Assembly (NCBI GenBank): GCA_034387635.1
Contig: JAOANU010000001.1
Span: 2,232,001-2,296,000 of the forward strand
DNA: 64,000 bases
From: Rhodosporidiobolus odoratus
Taxonomy: Eukaryota > Basidiomycota > Microbotryomycetes > Sporidiobolales > Sporidiobolaceae
Direction: 5' to 3'
Shown: in pieces, positions 46,631-61,700 of the stretch
Numbering within the stretch: the first letter of the stretch is position 1
How the letters are laid out: the number at the start of each line of letters is the position of its first letter
Notes under the pieces: generated by a model
Database searches by the model: none
Told to the model about the DNA's origin: nothing
What the model saw: only the letters and a program-made list of their open reading frames with translations
Translations under genes and position numbers: made by a program

Positions 46631-47101
46631 ATGTCGCTGAAGAGGACGCCATGGGACATACCTGAGCCTACCAGTAGTACGTATCCCTCTTGCACCGATG
46701 CCGCCCTGAAGAAGCTGACCATTTCCCTGTCAGAGAAGCAGTCTGCCATTGAAGCGATTCGCTGCGGCGCGCCGGCGCAGCGCTCTGCCGCGTGCACGCT
46801 TGCATGCTTGAGTCAGTGCGACAGCTGTAATGCCCAAAGGGAGAGCCGCCCAACTCGGCGCCCCGACTCGCTTTTCCTCCAGCACTCTCGCCTCGGCGTG
46901 TCTTCTCTATGCTGCCTTCTCGCGGCCGACCTGCGACGTACCGCTCTCCGTACCGCCTACGCGTCGGTGCATGGTGTCCCTCTGTGGGTGTACGAAGAAG
47001 GGCGCCGGAGGAGAAGGAAGAAAGGGCTATATGGCAGACTCGATGGAACGGTAGCAGAGCAAGCTGGGCTTGCATTGCGTGGAGCCAGTTTGGAGCGGTA
47101 G
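46631..47101 (+). CDS. possible small spliced gene, unknown product
   Basis: ATG at 46631 opens MSLKRTPWDIPEPTS, which runs into GTACGTATCC. A branch-like GCTGACC and the acceptor CCTGTCAG follow, ending at about 46734, which is a good fungal intron. The next exon, in phase, reads KKQSAIEAIRCGAPAQRSAA and CTLACLSQCDSCNAQRE and stays open to a stop at 47099-47101. The Cys cluster is notable, but the later part is Arg-rich with no recognisable fold, and another frame (46830-47054) is also open. A non-coding spliced RNA is an alternative. The stretch 46227-46630 before it holds only CT-rich sequence and the TATA-like element listed separately. Confidence 0.35.
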   Translation: MSLKRTPWDIPEPTSSTYPSCTDAALKKLTISLSEKQSAIEAIRCGAPAQRSAACTLACLSQCDSCNAQRESRPTRRPDSLFLQHSRLGVSSLCCLLAADLRRTALRTAYASVHGVPLWVYEEGRRRRRKKGLYGRLDGTVAEQAGLALRGASLER

Positions 47102-47429
47102 CAAGCCCCACTGGGGAGGTCTACGCGGGTACAGTGAGGTGAGTGCGGCTGCAGTCGGCTGTAGCAAGTCCCTGAAGAGGCGGAGGAGACGAGAATGGGA
47201 AGGTCCGTTTTCCTTGAGCCTCGCGGTAAAACAAAGTGTACGCCATCTGTCTGTGTTTCCGCCCTCTAGCCTTGCTGCAGCGTTGTAAGCCACTGTATAA
47301 AGCCTGCTCAGCAACTCGTACCTCGTGCAGCACCGCTTGACCGGTTCCATTCCCCTCCGCGGACCCCTTCTCTTCCAGCCAAACTCGCTTGATTCTCCGC
47401 CGTTCTCTGCTCACCCTCATCGTCCAAGC
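47102..47429. other. intergenic region
   Basis: About 330 bp before the ATG at 47430. No gene or repeat is seen. It presumably holds the promoter and leader of the next gene. Confidence 0.4.
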
Positions 47430-49894
47430 ATGCCGCCCTCCTCCCGGCCCTCTTCTCGCACTTCGCGGCCTCCGTCTCGTCCGCCGTCCCAACCTCAACC
47501 GCAAGAATCCCTTTACGACCGTCTCCACACTGGTCTTGAAATCGCAGAACACTGGGCGGACGAAGCCGGAGTCATCGCGGAGCAAGCGGGCAAGGCTGCT
47601 AGGGTTGGTGACCGGATTTTGAGCGATGTTGAGGATGCGTATGGGCAGGCAGGAGGGTCGGCAGGGAAGTACTCAGGAGGTGGGTATGGAGGGGGGAAGG
47701 GAGGGTCCGCGGGAGGGTATGAATCGACGGGGAGTGAAGGGAGCATGGATCAGCCGCCTTCCAAGGCTGCCAGGAAGGTACGTCTAATTCCGCCTCTTCC
47801 AGCTTTGCCAGGGTAGAAGGAAACTAAGGTTTTTTCTCCTTCAGGCTCAATCCGCACCGTCAGTCCAACCGCCTCAGTCCAAGCCTGTACCCTACAAGTC
47901 AGACAGGCAGGTCCGTCAGCGAGCCTCAGGGTCGCTCGCACCACCTGGGTCAGCGAAGGACGCCATCGCCTCCTTGGAAGCGGATGTAGGTTTTCTTCTT
48001 CTGTCTTCGTTTTCGTGTGTGTATCTGACCAGTTTCTGTACCGCGGCTAGATCTCGTACACTCAAGAGGCAGTCGGCAAGGTTTTTGATTCGATCAAAGA
48101 AATCGCGGGTGAGCGACACCGCCTCACCGGTGGACCTTACCCTCGGATCCACGAGACGGTACTCAGTGAAGTTCAACCTGGTCCACTTCCCCGCTCGCAC
48201 GACGTCGAAGGTCACGAGTCTTCGGACCTGATTGACAATGTCAACGCTGTCAAACCGAGGCTGCTAGCGCAATATAAGGCGGTGTGCGCGATCCAACCTC
48301 GGTTCAACGCTCTCAAGTCGTCCGCGACAGCTCGCGCCGACCCTACGTTCGGTCCTCTTAGTCGGCACTCTTCAACACTGAATAAGTCGTTCGCGGGTCT
48401 GCTGGATTTTATGGAGGAACGGGCGGAGGAGGAACAGAAGGATGTGATTCGCGGACAGGCGGATCAGAGGTTATTGGCTAGGATGAAGGAGGAACATCCG
48501 GAGTGGAGGAAGGACAAACGATTGACAGAGCTGAAGAAGGCTAAGGAGCAAGCCAAGGCACAGGGATGGGGCAAGGTCGACGTACGCTCTTGTTTCTTCT
48601 CAATTTCGTATTCACCTCGGTTGCTAACAGGTCGATGTCGATGTGCAGGTCTTGAGCTACGCTTGCTGGTGGATGCTGGATCAGCCCTTTACAGAGTTTG
48701 ATTCCGTTATCCAGACCATTGACCTGAGCGAGAACCGCATTTCGTCACCGGCGGACGAGAAGACCGGTACATGGGCTCTGGGCTCGCTACTACACAAAGC
48801 CTCGATGGCCTTCGTATGTCCTGCGCTGTTTCTGTTCAACGCTGCTCCGTACTGACTATGATGTCACGCAGCCTCATGCCCAAGCTTCGGGCAAATCCCG
48901 CCCGAAGTCTTCATCCTCCTCGAAATCCGTGACAGAGCGCGAGGTCGGCAAACGTTCCTCTCGACGATCTTCCTCGTCCAAGTCGTACTACAGCGAAGGC
49001 AAAGACCAACTGAAAGACGTCGGCAGCGACGTCTCGACCGATACGGACGATTGGAGCGATTCAGAGAAGAAACTCTTGGGCGGCGGCGGGGCTGGGAAGG
49101 GTGGGATCGACTTGAGTCAGTTACCGGAGCGGGTGCCGACGGATGATACGAGTGGGTACCAGGAGACGCCGGAGGAACTGTTGGAGGATGCGAAGGATCA
49201 GCAAAAGACCGAGCGGTATGTCTGCCCTTCCCTGCCTCCCGTTTCGCGTTTGCTCACACTTCTACCTTGCCCAGTATCTACACGCCGCTGCTCCTCTTGT
49301 GGTGGTATGTCTATTTGCCAACTCCTTCCTGACCTTCCCAACTCGCCTACTCCCGTTTCACGCTGAACATCGTCCGTTACATCCAGGTCCCTCATTGCCT
49401 GCCTCTACATCTACTGGGCTCTCGCTCGCTTCATGGGCTACGAGAACCCGCTCGGCAACGTCGACCTCGGGGGCCACCTCGGCAATACCCGCTGGAACGA
49501 CACCTCGGACGGACTCACCCGCAGCGGTGGAGGACCACCCGGATCCACGAGCAGTACCAGCTCTGAACGCTACAGCTTCTCTTCGGCGAGTGGTCCCACC
49601 CGTACCGACGGAGTACCACCTGAATCCACGAGCAGTATCAGCTCTGAACCCTACAGCTTCTCTTCGGCGAGTAGTTCCACCCCTACCGACGGAGGACCAA
49701 ACGAACCCACGAGCAGTACCAGCTCTGAGCCCTACGGCTCCTCTTCGGCGAGTGAGATGGTGATGGACGATCTTCAGGCGAGTTTGACGAGTTTGCAGGG
49801 GGTGTTGGCTAGTCTGAGCGCCGCGGGGGTGTTGGATGGGGTGGACAATATGCCGAAGAGGACGGCGATGCCGGTTGTTACGGCGAGACGATAG
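47430..49894 (+). CDS. uncharacterised protein with C-terminal membrane segment and 27-residue repeats
   Basis: MPPSSRPSSRTSRPPSRPPS starts a disordered head with a Gly-rich stretch (GKYSGGGYGGGKGGSAGG). A predicted helical middle follows: ISYTQEAVGKVFDSIKEIAG, then PRLLAQYKAVCAIQPRFNAL and FAGLLDFMEERAEEEQKD, then VLSYACWWMLDQPFTEFDSV. A Ser/Lys-rich charged part precedes two tiny exons that, spliced in phase, create one hydrophobic segment, IYTPLLLWWSLIACLYIYWA, then LARFMGYENPLG. The last exon carries three tandem 27-residue repeats (PTSSTSSEPYSFSSAS type) and ends MPVVTARR, TAG. It has no signal peptide and one late membrane segment, so it may be anchored in an internal membrane with a Ser-rich lumenal or external tail. 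Family not recognised. Confidence 0.65.
49534..49776 (+). repeat. 81-bp in-frame tandem repeat, about three copies
   Basis: Units begin at about 49534, 49615 and 49696, each exactly 81 bp apart, and encode variants of P-x-STSS-x-SSE-PYSFSSAS-x-x-x-PTDG. The third copy is more diverged at its end. The period is a multiple of three, so copy-number change keeps the reading frame. Confidence 0.85.
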
Positions 49895-50551
49895 AGGCGG
49901 GTAGTGGAGGATGGAAGGGGTATGTTTGCACTACACAAGGCGGCGGACACTTGGAGGAAAAGATGTAAGACCATTGTGACCCTTTCTCCACGCTCTGCTG
50001 GTTGCCGCGTCTCACTGAGAATTTATCTCGTCCCCCTCAGAAGTCGGAGTGCCGCAGCTGGCGTAGCACTGTCAGAGGATAACGCGATTTCTGCATGCGA
50101 TTTCAGCGCGAGGTCGCCGCTACTGTGCAAGCTGGCTCGCACCGGGAGGTGGATGTTCGTGCGGAGCACCATCTCTTGACAGCCGCCGTACTGCAGGAAT
50201 GCCGGGAAGGAAGGATTTTGTTCCGAATCCTTAAACCGTTGCCTTTCGACGCGGCGAGGCGAGGAGGTCCGACCCAACGGGAGATCGTCCTGCTGGCGAA
50301 CAGGTCCAGCAAGACGAGGCCAGAGAGGCCAGAGACTCCGAACCGCTCACGAACGATGAGAACGGTAAAGTCGAGACCTCGTGGCCAAAGAGAGATGAGG
50401 AAATGCAGGATTGAGATTTCTTTTCTCTCTTCTCTTCTCCTTTTCTTCTTCATCTATTCATCCTCCAGCAACCTGTCAGTCCTACCCTAGTCTCTCTCTC
50501 TCTCTATCTTTTCCCTTCCCTCTTTCTCTCGTGTCTCCAACTGCGCCTGCC
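49895..50551. other. intergenic region upstream of the decayed cysteine-rich gene
   Basis: About 650 bp. A pyrimidine-rich (TC) stretch at 50420-50530 lies just before the relic ATG, as in many promoters of such yeasts. No coding frame is supported. Confidence 0.45.
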
Positions 50552-53500
50552 ATGCGCTCCCTCCTCTCTCTCCCTTCTTCCGGTCGCGACCTTCGTCGTT
50601 TCGACCGCCTTCGATCCACTGCCTGCCCCTGGTCTTCCCTCGAGCGCCGGGCGACAAGTACTACAGTCAAGTGCTCTAATGAGTGCGTCTGCTTTCCTCG
50701 GGATGGACTGGTTTTGTTAGTGGATCCGCCTTGACCTCCTCCGCCTCGAACAGGTTCTCCATCTTTCCCGACAAGACGTCCTGCATCTACCACTCTAGCA
50801 AGGTCGCCAACGTCGACAAGAGCAATTGGTGACGGGACTTGCGCTGCTTGTCCCGCTCCCTTTGCCAAATGCTCGTCGGCGACAGTTACGGCGGGATGGT
50901 CCGTCAGTTTTTCTCGTGCTCAACCGAGCGGTGATGTCTGACCGGCTCCGCTGTGTGCAGCTCTACTGGCTGGTCCCTCTCTGGCAAGACTTGCGTAAAA
51001 TCCTGTCCGCTCGGGACTTGGGCAGACGTGACGCCTGGTAGTAAGCCTGTCGTCCCCTACCCTTATGCAGCACTGCCAAGGTGATCCTTTTCGTCGCGCA
51101 GGAAACGTCTGTCGAGCATGTGCAAGCAAGGATGCTGCCTCTTGCACTGACAGCGGCAAAACAGCCACGGCTTGGTGCGTTCGCTGTTCGGGCCACCCTG
51201 GCTTCTCGTACTCAGCGGGAAGTTACCTCGGTCCCACAACAGTAAGGTCGATTACCTTTCGAGTGGTCAGTGCCTTGAAGCCGACTATATCTTCGATGGC
51301 TTCTAGCCCGATGTCACCAGTGTGTTGCTCCTGTTCGCTCCTATCCTTACCTTGGATGTTGATGGACGGTCTTGTCCTCGCCTCTGAAGCTCACACCGTC
51401 AAGGCGTGCGACACCGGCGTCAAGACCTGCACCGGCACTGGACCTGGAACTGCCACCTCTTGGTTCGTCCGTTCCTTCCCTGTAGACGCGACTCTACACT
51501 CACTTCCAAACCTTCGACAGCGGCAAGAACAGCAAGGCCGACCAGCTCCTCCTCACGCCCAAGGGCACTTGCGAGCTGCACTACCCCTTCCGCTACTACG
51601 CCAACAAAGGCATCAAAGCTTGCATCCCTTGCGACTCCGCAGCGTTGACCTGAAACGCTAGTGGGGCTCTCACCTGCGCAAAGGACAGCGCGGGCATACA
51701 GCTGCTCCTGACGCCGACGAGAAAATGTGTCTTGCCTGAAGCAGGACCGGCGGGTTATTGGCCGGATTCAGGTGAGCACTTTTCGCTTTCTTCATTTCGA
51801 GCCCAAACTGATTCGCTCCGTTACATCCCATTAGCCTCGGCCACCTTCGAAGCGCTCAATGACCGTGTGACCAGCTGCACTGGCAATGACGCTGGTCAAG
51901 CCTTGACCTGGTGCGCCGAACCTTCCTTGTTTTCCAAGGGTCACCGCTAATCCAGCTTTGCCCCTCTCCGCAGCGGTAAGCGTGCGGATGGCACTAGTCT
52001 CTACTGGACTGCGGGTTCTTCCCGAGCTGTCGAGATTCCAGCCTTGAACCGTCGCGTCCTCCGCGCTTCGACTTCGTCCGGACCGGCTGGCGATTGCGTC
52101 GAGGCTGCTGGCTGCCCCGCAGAGACTTGAGCCGACGGCGGTGCGTTGCCTCGCTCTTTTTAGCGCTGGCCGTGCGCTGAGGCCCACCTCGTATGGCAGC
52201 TACCTCAACTTGCGGCGCTTGCGATTCTGACGAGACCGCCTGCAAAGGCAATGGCGCCGGAAGTGCTCTCTCTGATGCATCGCTCCACCTTCCAGAGGGC
52301 GAGCTCCTGTCCCTCATACGCTTGCTGTTCTCCTGTGCAGCAAGAGCGGCCGCTACCTCTCGGTCACGCATGACTGCCTTACCGCTGCCGATGGCAAGGC
52401 CAGCGGCGCATACTACCCCAATGACGGCAAGTCTCCTTCTCCTTCTCGAGCACGCTCCATGAGCTCAACTTCTGTCCTCGCCCTCGCAGACACTGCAACG
52501 TGCAGCACCTGCGACCCAGGAGAGTTGGCTTGTACAGACAACGGTCTCGGTTTCGCCACTGCTTGGTGCGCTCGTTCTGCTCGGATACTTTCTGAGATAT
52601 ACACTGATATGTCTCTAATCTGAATCCTGCAGCGGCAAGGATGACAACGGTGATCAGCTGAACCTCCACGACGGTATTGGCGAGTTTTGTCTCTTTGTTC
52701 GATCCCGTGTTGCCAGTCCCGCTAAGTGCCCCCTGCCTAACACCTAACAGCGTCACCGCGGTCGACTGCCCCGCCGCATACATCCCCGACTCCAGTGCGC
52801 GTGCTCCTCCTGCATTTTCTCCTTCAGCAGTCGTAGCCGTCTCCCCTTGACCTTCTCAACTGACTTTGCTATTCCTTCGCAGCGACGAACGCGTGCCAGC
52901 AATGTGTCACAGGCGCTCTCGACTGGACCGGACACTCTCAAGCTACCCTTTGCGGCGCGAAGGCGGGCAAGCAGCGACTCTACCTCAACATCGACGGCAT
53001 GTGCGTGGTGAAGGCCAGTTGCGAGTCGTCGACCTAGGCTGATCCAGCTAGTACGCACTCTTCGCCAGCTTTCAGCGTCTTGTACGACTGACGCGGGATT
53101 GTCTTGTATAGCCCGCCACTGCGAGATCTGCAAACTCATCGATGACGACGCGGCTACTTGCACGAGCCCGACTCTCTTGACTTGGTCAGTCCCGCTTTCT
53201 CCCCTCGCTCTTCCCGGTCATATCCTCTGATCGAGATCTATCCTTGACGGCAGCACCAACAAGTTCTTCTTCCAGTAAACCTGCCTCGACACCTGCCTCG
53301 ACACCTGCCTCGACACCTGCCTCGGATGGCTACTACGGCAACACGAACGGTCAAGTCTGCTCTCCCTGCTTGGACAGCGACGCGAAGACTTGCGACTCGA
53401 CGGGCGCTGCGACCAGTTGCATGACCAAGAATCTCTTTGGCGGTGTCTGCGTCGATTCCTGCCCGTCGAGCACGATCGCTCGGAGTATGCTGACTCACCT

Positions 53501-54181
53501 CCGCTTGCATACTCGTCCCTGCTTATGTGATTGTTCCCTCAGGCAATGTCTGCACCCCCTGCGCCACGGTCTATAGTACCGGCGTCGCCACTTGCGATGC
53601 TAGCGCCGCGCTCTCCTGGTGCGTCGGTCCTCATCCAGGCTTCGACCTCTTCTGTCTAACCCCTCTTACCTCTGAATCAGCTACTCCCCGTACAAGTTCT
53701 GGGTCGAAACCCGCCAGTGCATCAGCTCGTGTCCAGAGAAGCTCACCTCGAATGCTTGCTGGGGTGGCGCTCTTACCAACTACTGCAAAGCGACGTTCGA
53801 GCAGAGTGCGTGCCATGCATTTGTCATCTTCACTCTATACTCATACCGATTGATCTTCTTCTTGTGCAGATGGACAACGCGTACCCTGCTCCAAGTATGC
53901 CAATATATGCCATGCTGACGGAACTGCAGGGTATTGGCAAGTCGTTATCTTCCCCTTTTCCGCCTCACGAAGTTCCAGCTAACCCTAATCTTGCATCTTG
54001 CAGCGGCTTCTACACGATCCTGACCGATGGCCAGTGTACCGACTTCACCACGTGCTACGCCAAGGGTTCGCAATTCTACAAGGAAAGTTACACGGCCGAA
54101 GACGGAATTTCTCGTTTCCGCTGCGGGGTGTGCCCGTCAAGCAAGCATGCGGCGCCGCCTAACAACGACGACTGCACCTAG
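50552..54181 (+). pseudogene. decayed paralogue of the cysteine-rich secreted protein gene at 1203
   Basis: The exon order and module sequences follow the gene at 1203, for example KDAASCTDSGKTATA, HTVKACDTGVKTCTGTGPGT, KDSAGIQLLLTPTRKCVLP and DTATCSTCDPGELACTDNG. In the aligned frame, stops occur at 50830 (TGA), 51304 (TAG for Phe), 51651 (TGA for Cys), 52128 (TGA for Trp), 53035 (TAG for Trp) and 53276 (TAA). The signal-peptide core lies one frame off the ATG, about 12 codons of the second exon are missing with a frame change, one Cys is Tyr (ELHYP), and a donor near 52271 has lost its GT. The Ser/Thr/Asn linker of the live copy is absent. The 3' modules (53330-54181) remain open and end NNDDCT, TAG. 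They differ from the live copy's C-terminus. Confidence 0.85.
53279..53324 (+). repeat. 12-bp tandem repeat inside the pseudogene
   Basis: ACCTGCCTCGAC is repeated three times, then a partial fourth copy. It starts directly after the TAA at 53276-53278. After it, the cysteine-module reading continues in a different frame, so it sits at a frame break relative to the intact copy. Confidence 0.85.
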
Positions 54182-54782
54182 TCGCCCTCTACATTCATTT
54201 CGTTCTCCGTTCCTTCTGTTGGTCCCCTTCATAGATAGGTTCAATTGCTCACGGATGTCCATTTGTCGTCTCTTTCTGCTCGAGTATTTGCAAAGCATCA
54301 AGCCCTGGCGCTTCCCACAGTCTCTTGCCTCACGTAGCACGTGCGCTAGGGGCACAGAGACGAAACAGACGGCCGAAAGCTGTATTTACTTCCTTCCACC
54401 CGAGCCCGGTAAGTCGAGGCATCTTCGAAGACAAGGGGTTACAAGGCCGACGGAAGAGAACTAGGAATGGCAATGACGATACTACGAGAACCGTAATGTA
54501 TTGGGAGGTAGCTAGGGAGGTAATAGTGACAACGAAGAAAGGAAGGGAGAGCGGGAGAGGGGAGAAACGGGCGAGGTCGGGGGAGGAGGCGGCAGGGATG
54601 GAACGGAGATCTGGGGTGCAGGACGGGAGAGGGGGGATCCATTCAGGAATATGTGGAAAGTGCATGGGCATATATACGGAAATGGAGGGAGAGGGAAAGA
54701 ATGAGGGAAGATCGGAGGAAGAAGATTCAAAGACGGAAGACAGATACCTCGAGCCTCAACGCGCCCCCATCAAGTCACTTGG
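54182..54782. other. convergent intergenic region
   Basis: 600 bp between the relic's last stop and the SNF1 stop. It is purine-rich from 54440 to 54740. The frames present are low-complexity and not supported as genes. It probably contains the SNF1 3' untranslated region. Confidence 0.4.
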
Positions 54783-58176
<3,394 letters not shown>

Positions 58177-58786
58177 AGTCGAGTTGTAATCAAACTAACG
58201 CGAGTGGGGAGTGGGAAGTTAGAGAGGGGGGAACATTGATTAACAACGTCAACACCACAGAGTAAAATACACTCGGCACACACGCCAATACAGTATGGTG
58301 TACTATAGCGGTAAGTGTGCTTCGATGCTTCACTGGAGAGGGAGGGGAAATTCGATCAGAGTCTGCAACTGCTTTCCGCCTTCGTTCCGGTTGCAGCGGC
58401 TGCGAGGTAGACTAGCCAAGCAGTAGCTAGTAGCTTGTTTGGCGATCCGCAAGCCCAGTTCTAGCTAGGGTTGCAGGAATTGAGGTGCAACAGAGTCGTC
58501 ATTACTACATGTACTGTACATAGTATAAGTAGCTGGCCTTCCTTTCTTTTGTCGCCTCAGGCTCCCGTTCAAACAGCTCGACTCGGTCTTACAGCTCAGC
58601 TCACTGGGTAAGGCAGTCTGTGGCACACCTAGACCTGACTCGGCAACCTTCGACCGATTCGACCAAATCACGCCAAGTGATTGTCGGTCCTTCAAGGGTA
58701 CACACGTTCAACAAACCGTACGCACACTTCGTTTACACAGTCTAGAGAACCTTGAGACCTCAGCATACGCTCCTCACAGGGCATCC
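58177..58786. promoter_or_regulatory. shared divergent promoter of SNF1 and the O-GlcNAc transferase gene
   Basis: 610 bp between two ATGs pointing away from each other. No other gene is supported. Short AT-rich patches such as ACTGTACATAGTATAAG (58508) could place start sites for either gene. No proven regulatory site is recognised. Confidence 0.45.
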
Positions 58787-61700
58787 ATGGCTTTAGCGCA
58801 GTCGAGCAGTGCAGACGACGCTCCCGCTCCGCCTCCGCCTCCCATTCCTTCCGCCGACCTCTCGCCTTCAACGTCCTCGGCTGCACCTTCAACCACACAG
58901 GTACCAGCACCGACTGCCTCCTCTCCTCCACTGGCACACGCACTGCAAGGACTCGACGTCCTAGATCCTTCCACTCCGCAGCCCGATCCCCATTCTAGCG
59001 TCGCAGCACCCGCTAACGTACAGCCTCCACCGATACAACTCCAGCAAGGCAGCAAACGCAGGCGCTCGTCTACGTCATCTGCGAGTGGAAGTGGAGCTGT
59101 GACTGCGCCGCCCCATCCGGCGGGACATAGGGGTTCTACAGGCGAAAGATCAATGGTCGCCGACGGTAACAGCGGGGGAAACGCGCTGGCGGGGAGCTCC
59201 TTGGTCGGCTGTGCGGGTGAATCTGCTGATGGAAACACTGGGTCAAGTGAGGCAACAGGAGGGAGCGATCTACTGTCGCAACAGATCGACCCGACAGCTC
59301 CGACAAAAGCGCCTTCACCCCTTGCCCGCCTCTCGTCAATCCAAACTACTTCCACAGCGCGCAACTGTCCTCCACAGACGTTCAACCTTCCCACTTTCCC
59401 CGTCCTTCCGCCATCTCAGCCTGGGCCTAACCAGACTTTCCAGACGCCTTCCCAAGTCTCGTCCATCCTCTCGCTTCCGCCGCCCCTTCTCCTGCAGCTG
59501 GCAAGAACTGACTCGCCGCAGGAACAGCTGGCGATCGCGGAGAAAGCTAGCGCGGGGAGTTACCTCTCTTCCATGGCGATCCCTCCGCCGAGTCCAACAA
59601 CCCTCGTGAACGACATGCAGAAAGCCGGAGTTGCAGGCTCTTCCGCCCCTCCGCCTGCATCCTCTTCGGCGCTCGCGTCCTCGTCCTCGAATGGCCCTTC
59701 CGCGCCGTCCTTCGCGCCTACATTGACCGCACAGCTCTCCCTCGCCGAAACCGCCCTGTCCCTTTCGCCCCTGCCGAATCTGCCCACCCTCTCCTCCCTC
59801 GCCGCCGCCGCTTCGACCGCCTCTGCACATCCCGCAATTCCCCTCTTGCTCGGCCAGGGCTTTTCCCCTCCCACTCCGGGTGTACTCGCGCCCATACCGG
59901 GTATCCCGGGCGTAGGCGAGGCCCTGAGACTCGCAGTAGGTGGCTCAGACCCTGAAGCGGACGGAGTCGCAGCGGTCGGAGAGTTCAGGCCCCGGTATGC
60001 GAGCGTTGAAGATTGGAGTTTCAAGGCGGCCAAAGAACAGGTCAACTCGTCTTCTTCTTCGCTTTCCAGCACGAGGACCCTTCCCCCTCCCGCCTCTCCT
60101 GCCGGTTCCTCCACTCCCCGCCCCGGTCTTCCTCATTCCGCCTCGTATACCGCCATCAACGACGCCGAAATCGCGTCCCTCGCTTTGCAGATGAAGAAGT
60201 GGGCTTTGGCCGAGCAGGAGAAGCAGGTCGAGCAACAGGTGGTAGAAGCCAAATCGGCGGCTGTCCTCCTCGCTGCTCAGGCTGCCGCGGCTTCGGCCAA
60301 TTCACCTTCGCCGGACGAAGGCCCTTCGGGAACTGAGGCCGGGGTCAGTGGTGGTGCAGTAGGAGGCGGGGCGGCTGGAGAGCTGGACCTGAGCGAGTAC
60401 GCCGAGGCTTACAAGAAGCAACTCGACGCGCTCGCGAGTGGGTACTTCGCCCGCCTGCATCGAGACGCGCTCGAACGCCTCACCGAAGCTGTCGAAGAAG
60501 AAGGAGAAGGAGAAGGACCCTCTACCACCTCTGCACTTCCTACCTCGAAGCCGGCAGTCACCATTCCTCCTTCTTCATCGTCCAGCTTGAACGACGTCCC
60601 CACTCTCTCTTCCTCCCAAGCTCCGACTCTGACAAGTCTGACCAGCCTCACCTCTTCCCGACCCAAAGCTGAAGCGATGCACGTCCGCGCCTCTGCCGCC
60701 GCCGCTGTGGCTGCTCAAGTGATGGCGGCGAAGGATTTGGCCAGGTCAGCCGGGGAGAGGCTCGTCAGTCTAGGCGCGGCTGGGGAGGCGAGAAGGGTGG
60801 TGGAAGAAGTGAGGGAAGTCGCTAGTCGGAGGGGGAGTAGTGGAGAGGTCAGTGCGGTACCGATGGCGAGGGGGGGAAGTGGGAAACGGGGGATGGAGGA
60901 GGTTGAAGTTGGGGTCACGGGAGCGCCAGCGATGGAGAGGGAGAAGAGTGCGGAGATGATGGCGATTGAGGCGGAGGGGGAGAGGGCGACGGCGGGACCT
61001 TCACTGGCCGGGTTGTCACCTTCGACTGCGTCGCAAGCTCGTCTGCTGGTTGCCGACACTACTACGACCGCCAACCTTTCCTCCACTCCACCTGTTCCAC
61101 CTGATGCGGCCGCTGCTGCTTCGACCCTTCCTTCCTCATCTCTCATTAGCAACGATACCGCAACGCTCGCAGATCTCCACCCTGAAGCCCCTCCACCGCA
61201 CTCCCAACCGTTCCAACCCTCTGACCTCGCCTCCCCCTCCGTCCTAGCCTCCGTCTCAACCCCCCAAAAACGCGACTACCTCCTCTCCTACGCCCACGCA
61301 CTCTACGCCAAAGATGCAAGCTCGGATGAACTCCTCCCTCTGTTACATACGATTGAGAGCGTACATCCGGATCATTTACCGACTTTGCTTTTGATCAGTT
61401 GTGTTTATTACACGAGGGGAGAGTTGGAGAGTAGTTTGTGGTATAACAAGAGGCTATTGGGGTTTGATCCGACTTATGTGCGCTCACCTTGTCCCGTCTC
61501 CTGCATGCTCATCTTGAATCTAACGGAATGGCATTACTGATCCATGTCGCTCGTCGCGCACAGGTTGAGGCAATGAGCAACATTGGAACGACGTTGAGGG
61601 CGATGGGCAAGTGGACTGAGGCGGAGAATTGGTGGTGGAAGGCGATCAAGCTACGGCCGACGTGCGTCTGTCTCTCCTCTTCTCTAGCCGAGGTCAAGAG

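Noticed and set aside
50552..54181. Idea that TGA/TAG are read through or recoded in the cysteine-rich paralogue
   Set aside because: All three stop types occur, together with frameshifts, a lost donor site and a deletion. Other genes in the window use the same stops normally, so decay explains it better.
54668..54676. TATA-like ATATATAC near 54670
   Set aside because: It lies between two convergent 3' ends with no gene start nearby.
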